A stretch of DNA of 55,509 bases from Betaproteobacteria bacterium HGW-Betaproteobacteria-16. GTDB lineage: Bacteria; Pseudomonadota; Gammaproteobacteria; Burkholderiales; Burkholderiaceae_C. The translations under genes were made by a program, and so were the position numbers. Location of the stretch: assembly GCA_002840835.1 (NCBI GenBank), contig PHCQ01000030.1, positions 1 through 55,509 of the forward strand, in the 5' to 3' direction. Under the pieces are notes generated by a model. It was not told where the DNA came from. It saw only the letters and a program-made list of their open reading frames with translations, and ran no database searches. This document shows, piece by piece, positions 20,944 through 30,467 of this stretch (the first letter of the stretch is position 1; every line of letters starts with the position of its first letter).

Positions 20944-21150
20944 CTAGTGCCCGTTGGCGACCAGCTCACCCGGCTTGAGCCGGTACACCGTGCCGCAATA
21001 GGGGCAGCGGGCCTCGCCGTTCTTGCTCACGTCCAGGTAGACCTTGGGGTGGGTGTTCCAGATTTTCATGTCCGCCTTCGGACTGGGGCAATAGACGCCG
21101 CCCTGGGGGTTGAGGTCCAGGGCAACGAGTTCCACAACTGAGGGTTTCAT
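20944..21150 (-). CDS. Small zinc-finger (CHCC-type) protein
   Basis: A 68-residue protein of the zf-CHCC family related to the zinc-binding NDUFS6/13-kDa subunit. The metal site is visible as Cys in VYCPSP, His in WNTHPKVYLD and the pair CPYCGTVY. The ATG at 21150 fits the family start (MKPSVVELVALDLN). In Burkholderiales this small gene is commonly found just downstream of ilvE, as it is here (23 bp). The precise function is not known. Confidence 0.85.
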   Translation of the reverse strand: MKPSVVELVALDLNPQGGVYCPSPKADMKIWNTHPKVYLDVSKNGEARCPYCGTVYRLKPGELVANGH

Positions 21151-21173
21151 TTTTGTGCTCCGCACATCGGGGG

Positions 21174-22109
21174 TCAGACCTTGGCCAGCCAGTGGGTGTA
21201 TTTGGGATTGCGTCCACCGACGATGTCAAAGAACGCGCTCTGGATTTTTTCGGTGATAGGGCCGCGGCTGCCGGCACCCAGCTCGATGCGGTCGAGTTCG
21301 CGGATCGGCGTGACTTCGGCAGCGGTGCCGGTGAAGAAGGCCTCGTCGGCGATGTAGACCTCGTCACGGGTGATGCGCTTCTGCACGATGTCCAGGCCCA
21401 GGTCCTTGGCGATGTGGAACACGGTGTTGCGGGTGATGCCGTTCAGGGCGCCGGCAGACAGGTCGGGGGTGTAGATCACGCCGTTCTTGATCACGAAGAT
21501 GTTCTCGCCCGCGCCTTCGCTCACGAAGCCGGAGCTGTCGAGCAGCAGGGCTTCGTCGTAACCCTCATCGGTGACTTCCATGTTGGCCAGGATGGAGTTG
21601 GTGTAGTTGCTCACCGCCTTCGCCTGTGTCATGGTGATGTTGACGTGGTGGCGGGTGTAGCTGCTGGTCTTCACGCGAATGCCGCGCTTGAGGCCCTCGT
21701 CACCCAGGTAGGCTCCCCACGTCCAGGCGGCGACCATCAGGTGGATGGTGTTGCCCTTGGGCGAGACGCCAAGCTTCTTGTCGCCGATCCAGGTGAGCGG
21801 GCGGATGTAGGCGCTCTCCAGCTTGTTTTCGCGCACCACGGCCTTCTGGGCCTCGTTCACTTCTTCCTTGCTGAACGGGATCTGCATGCGCAGGATCTTG
21901 GCGCTGTTGAACAGGCGCTCGGTGTGTTCCTCCAGCCGGAAGATCGCGGTGCCGTCGAGCGTGTTGTAGGCACGCACCCCTTCGAATGCGCCGCAGCCGT
22001 AGTGCAGGGTATGGGTCAGCACGTGGATCTTGGCGTCGCGCCAGTCGACCATCTGGCCGTCCATCCAGATCTTGCCGTCGCGGTCTGACATTGAAGGAAT
22101 CGGTGACAT
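21174..22109 (-). CDS. ilvE: Branched-chain amino acid aminotransferase
   Basis: PLP enzyme that interconverts Val, Leu or Ile and their 2-oxo acids. The 311-residue product has the class IV aminotransferase fold: HVLTHTLHYGCGAFEGVRAY, catalytic Lys164 in MTQAKAVSNYTNS, and the FVSEGAGENIFVI and TRNTVFHIA segments. The length and start (MSPIPSMSDRDGKIWMDG) are standard, with an AAAGG-like ribosome binding site upstream. The zinc-finger gene follows closely and is probably in the same transcript. Confidence 0.96.
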   Translation of the reverse strand: MSPIPSMSDRDGKIWMDGQMVDWRDAKIHVLTHTLHYGCGAFEGVRAYNTLDGTAIFRLEEHTERLFNSAKILRMQIPFSKEEVNEAQKAVVRENKLESAYIRPLTWIGDKKLGVSPKGNTIHLMVAAWTWGAYLGDEGLKRGIRVKTSSYTRHHVNITMTQAKAVSNYTNSILANMEVTDEGYDEALLLDSSGFVSEGAGENIFVIKNGVIYTPDLSAGALNGITRNTVFHIAKDLGLDIVQKRITRDEVYIADEAFFTGTAAEVTPIRELDRIELGAGSRGPITEKIQSAFFDIVGGRNPKYTHWLAKV

Positions 22110-22203
22110 TGTCTTTGCCTTTGTGGGGGTGGAGTAGGGGGCTTCGAGGGAATTTCGCGGTGCCGCGTCCGAAGGACACCAGCGCTGGCGACAGCAGGCG
22201 ATT

Positions 22204-22662
22204 TTACGTTCGAGGGCGTTCGGGTTCCGCAGCGACGGTGGACGAGCCCGCCCTTGCCGGTTCGGCCAGCCGCAACTCGAACGTTTGCAGGCGGCCCCTG
22301 AGAAAGGTGCAGATCACGGCGTCCCCGTTCTCGTCGCCCCATTCCAGCACTTCCGGGTCGTGTTCCGGGTCGCTATGCCGCAGCCCCAGGCTCTGAGTGC
22401 GGCGCACCACCTCCACCAGTGGCATGCCCTTCTTCAAGCTCCCGTGCAGCACCTTGGCGTTGCGCACGTGGCCCATGGGTCTTTTGGCCGCAGCGCGCAA
22501 CAACCGCATGAGCTTGGTGAAATGCAGCAGCACCCAGAAGCTGATCATCAGCAGAGCGAGGAGCAGACCCTTGGCGCCATAGGATTGCCAGGCGGCGTAG
22601 GCGATGGCCACGGCCAGGGCGGGGAAAAGAAAAGGGCGCAACTTGGCCATCCAGTCAGGCAT
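22204..22662 (-). CDS. Small membrane protein of unknown function
   Basis: A 152-residue protein with a hydrophobic region at about residues 9-50 that could form two membrane helices (FLFPALAVAIAYAAW, LLLALLMISFWVLLHF). A conserved-looking soluble part follows (KVLHGSLKKGMPLVEVVRR, DPEVLEWGDENGDAVICTF). I cannot assign a function. The start ATG overlaps the radA stop by one base (TGATG), so it is likely translated with radA. The C-terminal 20 residues are low complexity. Confidence 0.7.
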   Translation of the reverse strand: MPDWMAKLRPFLFPALAVAIAYAAWQSYGAKGLLLALLMISFWVLLHFTKLMRLLRAAAKRPMGHVRNAKVLHGSLKKGMPLVEVVRRTQSLGLRHSDPEHDPEVLEWGDENGDAVICTFLRGRLQTFELRLAEPARAGSSTVAAEPERPRT

Positions 22663-24035
22663 CACAGACTCCGCACCAAGTTCATGGCTTCTTCAATGCG
22701 TTCCACCGGATGAATGGTCAGGCCTTCGAACGCCTTGTCGTTCTTCTTCGGCGCGTTGGCCTTGGGCACCACGGCTACTGAAAAGCCGAGCTTGGCGGCT
22801 TCCTTCAGGCGTTCCTGGCCACGCGGAGCAGGGCGCACCTCGCCGGCCAGACCCACTTCGCCAAAGGCGATGAAGCCCTTGGGCAGGGCCTTGCCGCGCA
22901 GGCTGCTGGTGATGGCCAGCATCACCGCCAGGTCGGCCGCCGGTTCGCTGATGCGAACGCCGCCCACGGCGTTGACGAACACGTCCTGGTCCATGCAGGC
23001 CACACCGGCGTGGCGGTGCAGCACGGCCAGCAGCATGGCCAGACGGTCGCGGTCGAGGCCCACGCTCAGGCGACGCGGGCTGGGGCCGCCGCTGTCCACC
23101 AGCGCCTGGATCTCCACCAGCATGGGGCGCGTGCCTTCGAGCGTGACCATCACGCAGCTGCCGGGCACCGGCTCGCTGTGCTGGCTCAGGAAAATGGCGC
23201 TCGGGTTGCTCACCCCTTTGAGGCCTTTTTCCGTCATCGCGAACACGCCGATTTCATTGACCGCGCCAAAGCGGTTCTTGATCGCGCGGATCAGGCGGAA
23301 GCTGCTGTGCGTGTCACCCTCGAAATACAGCACCGTGTCCACCATGTGTTCGAGCACGCGAGGGCCAGCCAGCGCGCCTTCCTTGGTCACGTGGCCCACC
23401 AGCACGATAGCGGTGCCGCTGGCTTTGGCCGCACGCGTGAGGTGGGCCGCGCATTCGCGCACCTGGGCCACCGAGCCGGGCGCACTGGTGAGCTGTTCGG
23501 AGTAAACGGTTTGAATGGAGTCGATGACGGCGATGGCGGGTTTGACGTGTTCCAGCGTTGCGAGAATCTTTTCCAGCTGGATCTCGGCCAGCACGCTGAC
23601 CTGGGAACCATCCAGGCCGAGCCGGCGCGAGCGCAGTGCCACTTGGGCGCCGGACTCTTCCCCAGTGACGTAGAGCGTCTTTTGACCGGATCTTTGCAGC
23701 GAGTCCAGCGCCTGCAGCAGCAGCGTCGACTTGCCGATGCCAGGGTCACCGCCGATCAGCACCACCCCGCCTTCGACGATGCCGCCGCCCAGCACGCGGT
23801 CGAGCTCGTCGTTGCCGGTGGGTGTGCGCTGCACGTCGGTGGCATCGATGTCAGCAAGGGTGGTGACCTCGGCCGTCTTGGCCAGCGAGGCGAAGCGGTT
23901 TTTGGCCGGGGCGGTGGACTCCGCCACCGACTCGATCAAGGTGTTCCAGGCGTTGCAATGCGGGCATTTGCCGAGCCACTTGGGGCTGGTGCCGCCGCAT
24001 TCGCTGCAGGTGTATTGGGTTTTGTCTTTGGCCAT
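22662..24035 (-). CDS. radA: DNA repair protein RadA (Sms)
   Basis: RecA-like ATPase and DnaB-type helicase involved in recombination and branch migration. The 457-residue product has the N-terminal zinc finger (Cys10, Cys13, Cys24, Cys27), Walker A in GGDPGIGKSTLL, the RadA-specific KNRFG motif in AIKNRFGAVNEIG, and the C-terminal Lon-like domain (LAVMLAITSSLRGKALP). The ATG at 24035 places the zinc finger at the standard position. A small membrane-protein gene is coupled downstream. Confidence 0.96.
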   Translation of the reverse strand: MAKDKTQYTCSECGGTSPKWLGKCPHCNAWNTLIESVAESTAPAKNRFASLAKTAEVTTLADIDATDVQRTPTGNDELDRVLGGGIVEGGVVLIGGDPGIGKSTLLLQALDSLQRSGQKTLYVTGEESGAQVALRSRRLGLDGSQVSVLAEIQLEKILATLEHVKPAIAVIDSIQTVYSEQLTSAPGSVAQVRECAAHLTRAAKASGTAIVLVGHVTKEGALAGPRVLEHMVDTVLYFEGDTHSSFRLIRAIKNRFGAVNEIGVFAMTEKGLKGVSNPSAIFLSQHSEPVPGSCVMVTLEGTRPMLVEIQALVDSGGPSPRRLSVGLDRDRLAMLLAVLHRHAGVACMDQDVFVNAVGGVRISEPAADLAVMLAITSSLRGKALPKGFIAFGEVGLAGEVRPAPRGQERLKEAAKLGFSVAVVPKANAPKKNDKAFEGLTIHPVERIEEAMNLVRSL

Positions 24036-24111
24036 GTGCAGGGGGCAATATAGTCGAGACCCACCGGGCACCCGGCAGCAGACGGCACTCTCCACCGCTC
24101 ACCCCATCCCC

Positions 24112-25212
24112 TTGACCCGCCCTCCCGATCCTGCCCGCCCAGATGCTTCCGCGCTGAGCACCCTGCCGCCCGAAGCACAGGCGCTGTCGCCTGCGGCCCG
24201 GGCCTATCATCTGCAGCTCAAGCGCATCGAAAAATTGCATTCGCAGCTCGCGGAACTCGAAGCCCTGGGACAGACCCACCGCAGCGATCTGCAGCAATGG
24301 GTGCACCCGCTGGAACTGCAGCGGCGGGAACGCATGCGCGAACTGGTGCATGCCCTGGCCGCTCAAATGACAGACAAGGCGCTGAGCCGGCTGCAACGGG
24401 AGCGCGCGTCGGCGATGCTGTGTCAACTGGCGCAAACGCTGGCCGACGAAGGCGACCGCGAAATGGCCGCGCTGCACGACCGCCACAGCCCGCGCACCCT
24501 GGCTCAGAAGAAGCAAGCCGCAGCTGATGCCATGCGGGCGCGGCTGGAAGAAGCCCTGGGGGCGCCGCTGGACGACCTGGGCAAGGACGCCTCAGCCGAG
24601 GCCCTGTTGCGCGCCGGCATGGCCCGTTTGCGCCAGGCCGACGACGATGAGCAGGCGCGCCGCCGCGCCAAGGCGCAGGCCCGCAAGGCGAAGAAGGCGC
24701 CCGCCGCGCAACAGGTGCAGCAGCAGGCCCGGCAGGCCGACGCCGACACCACACTGCGCAACCTGTTTCGCCAGTTGGCGAGTGCGCTGCACCCGGACCG
24801 CGAGTCAGACCCCGAACAGCGCATTCGCAAGACAGCTCTGATGAGCGCGGCCAACGCCGCCTATGGGCGCAAGGACCTGGTGGCTTTGATGCGCCTGCAG
24901 GTGCAGGCCGAGCTGGCCGAGCCGCACGCGGTGTCGCGCCTCACCGATGACCGGTTGGCGGCCCTGACCCTGTTGTTGAAACAGCAGGTGGCCGACCTGG
25001 AGCGTGAACGCGCCGCGCGCCAGCAGCGCCTGGCCGATGAGTTTGACCTGCCGGCCGGGCAGGTGCCCAACCCGAACACGCTCAAGCAGCATTTGCTTCG
25101 CGACGTGAGCGCGCTGGAAGCCATCGTGGCCGGGCTGGCGCGTGATCTGGAGCGGGTGCAGACGACCGCGGGCCTCAAGCGCTGGCTCAATGATCCTAGA
25201 AGCGGCAGTTGA
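24112..25212 (+). CDS. Protein with internal J-domain-like segment
   Basis: A 366-residue, mostly helical, charged protein of unknown role. Around residues 210-260 the stretch LFRQLASALHPDRESDPEQR followed by MSAANAAYGRKDLVALM has the order of a DnaJ domain: helix II, the HPD tripeptide, and helix III with an Ala-Ala-Tyr core. The J segment is preceded by a long coiled coil (residues about 30-190) rather than being N-terminal. The only plausible start is TTG at 24112, as there is no in-frame ATG nearby; this start is uncertain. A co-chaperone role with DnaK is inferred. Confidence 0.68.
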   Translation: MTRPPDPARPDASALSTLPPEAQALSPAARAYHLQLKRIEKLHSQLAELEALGQTHRSDLQQWVHPLELQRRERMRELVHALAAQMTDKALSRLQRERASAMLCQLAQTLADEGDREMAALHDRHSPRTLAQKKQAAADAMRARLEEALGAPLDDLGKDASAEALLRAGMARLRQADDDEQARRRAKAQARKAKKAPAAQQVQQQARQADADTTLRNLFRQLASALHPDRESDPEQRIRKTALMSAANAAYGRKDLVALMRLQVQAELAEPHAVSRLTDDRLAALTLLLKQQVADLERERAARQQRLADEFDLPAGQVPNPNTLKQHLLRDVSALEAIVAGLARDLERVQTTAGLKRWLNDPRSGS

Positions 25213-25238
25213 CCGCGCTCCATCCGCTGGAGATTTCC

Positions 25239-25427
25239 ATGAACACTGAGAATTTTGGCCACGAAGAGGCGCGCTTCAATGGTGAGAGCGCTACAGACCC
25301 GATTGAGCCGCCAGGGAGCACGCTGGCTGTGTTGCTCCTCCTTGCGGGCATCAGCCCGCTGCGTCGTCACGCCTTGCCAGCGCACCCCCTGACAACCCAC
25401 TCGGGCCTGTCCAAATGCCACTTCTAG
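25239..25427 (+). CDS. Doubtful 62-residue reading frame
   Basis: A short frame starting MNTENFGHEEARF with TGGAG six bases before its ATG, and a short hydrophobic patch (STLAVLLLLAGISPL). The ribosome binding site is good, but the composition after residue 40 looks non-coding and I recognise no family. It may be a small protein or the remnant of a decayed gene. It lies in the 272-bp gap between the J-domain gene and the convergent nitronate monooxygenase; nothing else is seen there. Confidence 0.25.
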   Translation: MNTENFGHEEARFNGESATDPIEPPGSTLAVLLLLAGISPLRRHALPAHPLTTHSGLSKCHF

Positions 25428-25484
25428 GATGATCACGCATCGTTCGACACGCCTGACTGACGCCTGAGAACCCGCCGAGCGGCG

Positions 25485-26537
25485 CTATGCCAGGTCGGCA
25501 AAGCCTTTCGACAAAGCCAGGGTGATGTCCGCAGCCGGTGTGACCCGGCAGCCACGCGTGTTCTGCCCGGCCCACAAAGGTGAACAATCGCTGATGCCCT
25601 GGGCCTCCCAGTGCGCGCGCAAGGGTCCAATGGCCTCTGCGGCCAGCGGAAAGGCCGGGGCGGCCGGGTTCAGCGGCCCCAGTTCCCGCATCAGGCGGTT
25701 GACGATGCCGCGCGCGGGGCGTCCGGTGAACAGACGCGTCAAAGCGGTGTGGGCGCTCGCCTCGCTGAGCAGTGCGGCGCGGTGCACCTGGCTGGTGGTG
25801 GCTTCCGGGCAGCAGAGGTAGGCGGTACCCACCTGCACACCTGAGGCACCGAGCGCCATCGCGGCGCGCACGCCGGCTGCGTCGGCAATGCCGCCAGCGG
25901 CGATCACCGGCACTTTCAGCACGGCCGCCATTTGCGGCACCAGCGCAAACGTGCCCACCTGGGTGGTGATGTCTTCGCTCAAGAACATGCCCCGGTGTCC
26001 GCCGGCTTCAACGCCCTGGGCAATCACCGCATCGGCCCCATGCGCTTCCAGCCACTGGCCCTCGGCGACGGTGGTGGCCGATGACAGCACCACGCTGCCC
26101 CAGCCCTTCACGCGTGCCAGGAGATCAGGCGCGGGCAAACCGAAGTGGAAGCTGACCACGGGCGGTCGGAAGGATTCGAGGGCGTCTGCCATGGCGTGGC
26201 TGAAGGCCACTCGCCCGGCACCGCTCGGTACGGCGTTGATGTCGAGGCCGGCTTCGGCATAAAGCGGCGCCAGCGCGGAGCGCCAGAGGGCTTCGCGCTG
26301 CGCGTCGGGTTCGGGCGCTTGATGGCAGAAGAAATTGACGTTGTAGGGCGCGCTGGTGCCGGCGGTGATTGTTGCCAGCTCTGTGGCCAGGGTCTCGGGT
26401 GTCAGCAGGGCGCAGGGCAGCGAGCCCAGGCCACCGGCGTTGCACACCGCCACGGCCAGCGCCGCACCTTGCGATCCGGCCATGGGCGCCTGCACCAAGG
26501 GCAGGCGGGTGCCGATGAGGGAGAGCAGGGGGTTCAT
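25485..26537 (-). CDS. Nitronate monooxygenase-family flavoprotein
   Basis: A 350-residue FMN TIM-barrel protein. LPLVQAPMAGSQGAALAVAV at the N-terminus, the catalytic His in QGVEAGGHRG, and the FMN phosphate site in VIAAGGIADAAGVRAAMALG followed by GVQVGTAYL are diagnostic. The family oxidises alkyl nitronates such as propionate-3-nitronate. It is divergent from hpaR, with the HpaR-like operator between them, so it may share regulation with the aromatic cluster; it has no known step in that pathway. An AAAAAT six bases before the ATG could be a -10. Confidence 0.88.
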   Translation of the reverse strand: MNPLLSLIGTRLPLVQAPMAGSQGAALAVAVCNAGGLGSLPCALLTPETLATELATITAGTSAPYNVNFFCHQAPEPDAQREALWRSALAPLYAEAGLDINAVPSGAGRVAFSHAMADALESFRPPVVSFHFGLPAPDLLARVKGWGSVVLSSATTVAEGQWLEAHGADAVIAQGVEAGGHRGMFLSEDITTQVGTFALVPQMAAVLKVPVIAAGGIADAAGVRAAMALGASGVQVGTAYLCCPEATTSQVHRAALLSEASAHTALTRLFTGRPARGIVNRLMRELGPLNPAAPAFPLAAEAIGPLRAHWEAQGISDCSPLWAGQNTRGCRVTPAADITLALSKGFADLA

Positions 26538-26601
26538 GTCGGCATTTTTATCCGTTTCCGGGGCACTCAGGGAAAACCCGGTCGGTGCGTGCTGGAAAAT
26601 C

Positions 26602-26617
26602 ATTTAACATATTAAAT
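26602..26617. promoter_or_regulatory. Candidate HpaR operator
   Basis: ATTTAA (26602-26607) and TTAAAT (26612-26617) are inverted around CATA, in an AT-rich patch within GC-rich DNA. The site ends two bases before the hpaR ATG. MarR-family proteins bind such palindromes, so autoregulation and control of the divergent nitronate monooxygenase gene are plausible. Confidence 0.55.
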
Positions 26618-26619
26618 AA

Positions 26620-27105
26620 ATGGACCCGACCACCCCTTTCATCCACCGCAACCTGCCTCGCCTGCTGCTGGAAGCACGCGAGGCGGTGATGCAGCACACC
26701 CGGCCCAGTCTGCGCGAACATGGTTTGTCTGACCAGCAGTGGCGCGTGCTGCGTGTGCTGGGCGAACACGCCAGCGATCCGGCCGGGGTGGAGACCGGCC
26801 GGGTGGCGCGCGAGGCCTTTTTGCTCGGCCCCAGCCTCACCGGCGTGCTCAGCCGCATGGAGCGTGACGGCCTGATCGAACGCCGCCGCTGCCCCGACGA
26901 CGCGCGCCGCACCGTGGTGCGGGCCACCACCGAAGGGCTGCGGCTGGTCGGCGCGCTGTCGCAGACGATCGAGGCGCACTACGCCTGGATGGAGGCGCGA
27001 CTGGGCAAACCGCGGCTGGCCCAGCTCTACGCCTTGCTGGACGATGTGATCGCCATGGAACAACCCGCCGACCAGGGCGAATCCGCCGCCCGGTTCGCTG
27101 AATGA
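26620..27105 (+). CDS. hpaR: MarR-family repressor of homoprotocatechuate degradation
   Basis: A 161-residue winged-helix regulator. HRNLPRLLLEAREAVMQHTR at the N-terminus, LSDQQWRVLRVLGEH, and the wing region MERDGLIERRRCPDDARRT match HpaR of the 4-hydroxyphenylacetate clusters. In known systems HpaR represses the meta-cleavage operon until the aromatic substrate binds. It is the first gene of the hpa cluster, 10 bp before hpaG1, and an AT-rich palindrome sits over its start. Confidence 0.88.
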   Translation: MDPTTPFIHRNLPRLLLEAREAVMQHTRPSLREHGLSDQQWRVLRVLGEHASDPAGVETGRVAREAFLLGPSLTGVLSRMERDGLIERRRCPDDARRTVVRATTEGLRLVGALSQTIEAHYAWMEARLGKPRLAQLYALLDDVIAMEQPADQGESAARFAE

Positions 27106-27115
27106 AAGACTGCGC

Positions 27116-27841
27116 ATGAACGCCTCCACTTCGGTGCCTTACCTGCCCTCGGGCACGGTGTACGGCACGCTCCTCAACTTCCGCGGTGAGCACGCGCTGT
27201 GGGCGGCGCGCATGGTCGAGCCGCCCTACAAGGCGTCGCCCAAGGCTCCAGTGCTTTACGTGAAAACAGCCAACACCTTCACCCCCGCCGGGGGCGCGAT
27301 TGCACTCCCCACGGGTGCGTCGGTGGAGGTGGCCGCCAGCATCGGTCTGGTGATGGGCTGGCCGGATGACCTGCTCGCTCCCGCTGGGCCACCCGGTGTG
27401 CTGGGCGCGGTGTTGCTCAACGATGTGGCCATCGCCCACGACAGCTACTACCGCCCGCCGGTGAAAACCCGTTGCGTGGATGGCTTTCTGGGACTGGGTG
27501 CTGAATGCGTCCCTTTGGCGGGCCTGGGTGGACTGGCCGGCCTGTCCAGCTTGCGTCTGGAACTGCACATCAATGGCGCGCACCGGCAAACCACGACATT
27601 GAGCGATCTGGTGCGCGATGCCGAGTCGCTGCTGTCCGAAGTGAATGCCTTCATGGGCCTGCGCGAGGGTGATGTGCTGATGCTGGGCACCGACTGTCTG
27701 GCGGATGGCACGCGGCCTCTGGTTCGAGCCGGCGACACAGTGGAAATGTTTGCCGAGGGCTTCCCGACCACGGTTCATCGCTTTGTGGCGGAAGAGGCCG
27801 GGAGCGCCGGACACAACGCAGCAGAAGGAGCAGCACCATGA
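27116..27841 (+). CDS. hpaG1: HpaG N-terminal-type subunit, isomerase/decarboxylase
   Basis: A 241-residue fumarylacetoacetate-hydrolase-fold protein. In E. coli HpaG is a fused two-domain enzyme that decarboxylates 5-oxo-pent-3-ene-1,2,5-tricarboxylate (OPET) and isomerises the product; here the two halves are separate genes. This half has SGTVYGTLLNFRGEHALWAA and PPYKASPKAPVLYVKTANTF, corresponding to the first half. The Glu-x-Glu metal motif expected in the other half is not obvious here. Its stop overlaps the hpaG2 start (ATGA). Confidence 0.9.
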   Translation: MNASTSVPYLPSGTVYGTLLNFRGEHALWAARMVEPPYKASPKAPVLYVKTANTFTPAGGAIALPTGASVEVAASIGLVMGWPDDLLAPAGPPGVLGAVLLNDVAIAHDSYYRPPVKTRCVDGFLGLGAECVPLAGLGGLAGLSSLRLELHINGAHRQTTTLSDLVRDAESLLSEVNAFMGLREGDVLMLGTDCLADGTRPLVRAGDTVEMFAEGFPTTVHRFVAEEAGSAGHNAAEGAAP

Positions 27842-28605
27842 AGCGCGCCCGCATTGCCTGGGCCGGTGCCGTGCACGACGCGATCGAGTGCGATGGCCAG
27901 CTGGAACTGCTCACCCCCGCTCTGCGCGGTCAACGCGTGCCATTCGAAGGCGTGGTGTGGCTGCCGCCGCTGCCGCCCATGCCTGCGCGCCGACCACGCA
28001 CCATTCTGGCCCTGGGACTGAACTACGCCGACCATGCGAAAGAACTCGCCTTCAAGGCGCCGGAGGAACCCTTGGCCTTTGTCAAAGGTGAGGCCTCGCT
28101 GATCGGCCATCGCGGCTTCACCATACGACCACCCGAAGTGCAGTTCATGCACTACGAGTGCGAGCTGGCGGTGGTGATCGGGCGCACCACCCGGCGCGTG
28201 GCCAAGGCCGATGCGCTCGACTTCGTGGCAGGCTATACCGTGGCCAACGACTACGCCATTCGCGACTACCTTGAAAACTGGTACCGGCCCAACCTCCGGG
28301 TAAAGAACCGCGACACCTGCACCCCCATCGGCCCCTGGCTGGTGGACGCCGCCGACGTACCCGATCCCATGAACCTCGCGCTGCACACCACGGTCAACGG
28401 CACCGTCACACAACAGGGACACACGCGCGACATGATCTTCGACGTGCCCACGCTGATCGAATATTTCAGCAACTTCATGACGCTGCATCCCGGCGACCTG
28501 ATCCTCACCGGCACGCCCGACGGCGTGGTCGACTGCAAGGCCGGCGACGTGGTGGTCACCTCCATCGAAGGGCTGGGTTCGCTGGAAAACACGATCGCAC
28601 TCTGA
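27838..28605 (+). CDS. hpaG2: HpaG C-terminal-type subunit, isomerase/decarboxylase
   Basis: A 255-residue FAH-fold subunit, the second half of the split HpaG enzyme that removes CO2 from OPET and gives 2-hydroxyhepta-2,4-diene-1,7-dioate. The metal-binding Glu-x-Glu is in FMHYECELAVVIG, with the third acid in NDYAIRDYLENWYRPNLRVK. TPIGPWLVDA and GDLILTGTPDGV are standard family motifs. It is coupled to hpaG1 by a four-base overlap, consistent with formation of a heteromeric complex. Confidence 0.92.
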   Translation: MKRARIAWAGAVHDAIECDGQLELLTPALRGQRVPFEGVVWLPPLPPMPARRPRTILALGLNYADHAKELAFKAPEEPLAFVKGEASLIGHRGFTIRPPEVQFMHYECELAVVIGRTTRRVAKADALDFVAGYTVANDYAIRDYLENWYRPNLRVKNRDTCTPIGPWLVDAADVPDPMNLALHTTVNGTVTQQGHTRDMIFDVPTLIEYFSNFMTLHPGDLILTGTPDGVVDCKAGDVVVTSIEGLGSLENTIAL

Positions 28606-28673
28606 ACCACGCCATGCACATCAGTGCCGCCTGGTCTGAACGACACCCCAACCGGTTTGAAACACACACCATC

Positions 28674-30143
<1,470 letters not shown>

Positions 30144-30193
30144 AATGCTTGCGCTCCCACGTGTTGGCGGGATCGAGGAGGCTGGGCGCTCTG

Positions 30194-30251
30194 CTCCGCG
30201 AATGTCCCCCGAACCGGGCTTTGCCCGGATCAACTCCTCTATTTCGCTGCG
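30194..30251 (+). repeat. Repeat family C, left arm
   Basis: A 58-bp unit starting CTCCGCGAATGTCCCCCG and ending CTCCTCTATTTCGCTGCG. Inside is its own small hairpin, CCGGGC-TTT-GCCCGG at 30214-30228. The right arm at 30346-30403 is the reverse complement of this unit with only the inner hairpin sequence changed. It is in the hpaE-hpaD gap. Confidence 0.9.
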
Positions 30252-30345
30252 CAGAACGCCCAGCCTCCCCGATCTGAAGAGAGACCTCTGCACGGAACGC
30301 TCCGCTTTCGTGGTCCGCAGCGGGGTGGGCATTCGGGGTGTCTGC

Positions 30346-30403
30346 CGCAGCGAAATAGAGGAGGAGGGCTGGGCGCAGCCCAGGCCGGGGGACATTCGCG
30401 GAG
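30346..30403 (-). repeat. Repeat family C, right arm (inverted)
   Basis: Inverted partner of the unit at 30194-30251, 58 bp long, separated from it by 94 bp. The outer 18 bases at each end are identical to the left arm when read on the other strand. The inner hairpin is different in sequence but same in form (CTGGGC-GCA-GCCCAG at 30369-30383). Transcribed RNA could form a large stem between hpaE and hpaD. The 94-bp spacer and the flanks have no gene. Confidence 0.9.
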
Positions 30404-30467
30404 GCGGGCGCCCCGAAGGCACGGCCCACGGAGCGAAAGCCATCGAATCACGGACTGGAGACAAATC

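Noticed and set aside
30194..30403. Insertion sequence bounded by inverted repeats
   Set aside because: Only 94 bp lie between the arms and no transposase is encoded; a miniature non-autonomous element cannot be excluded.
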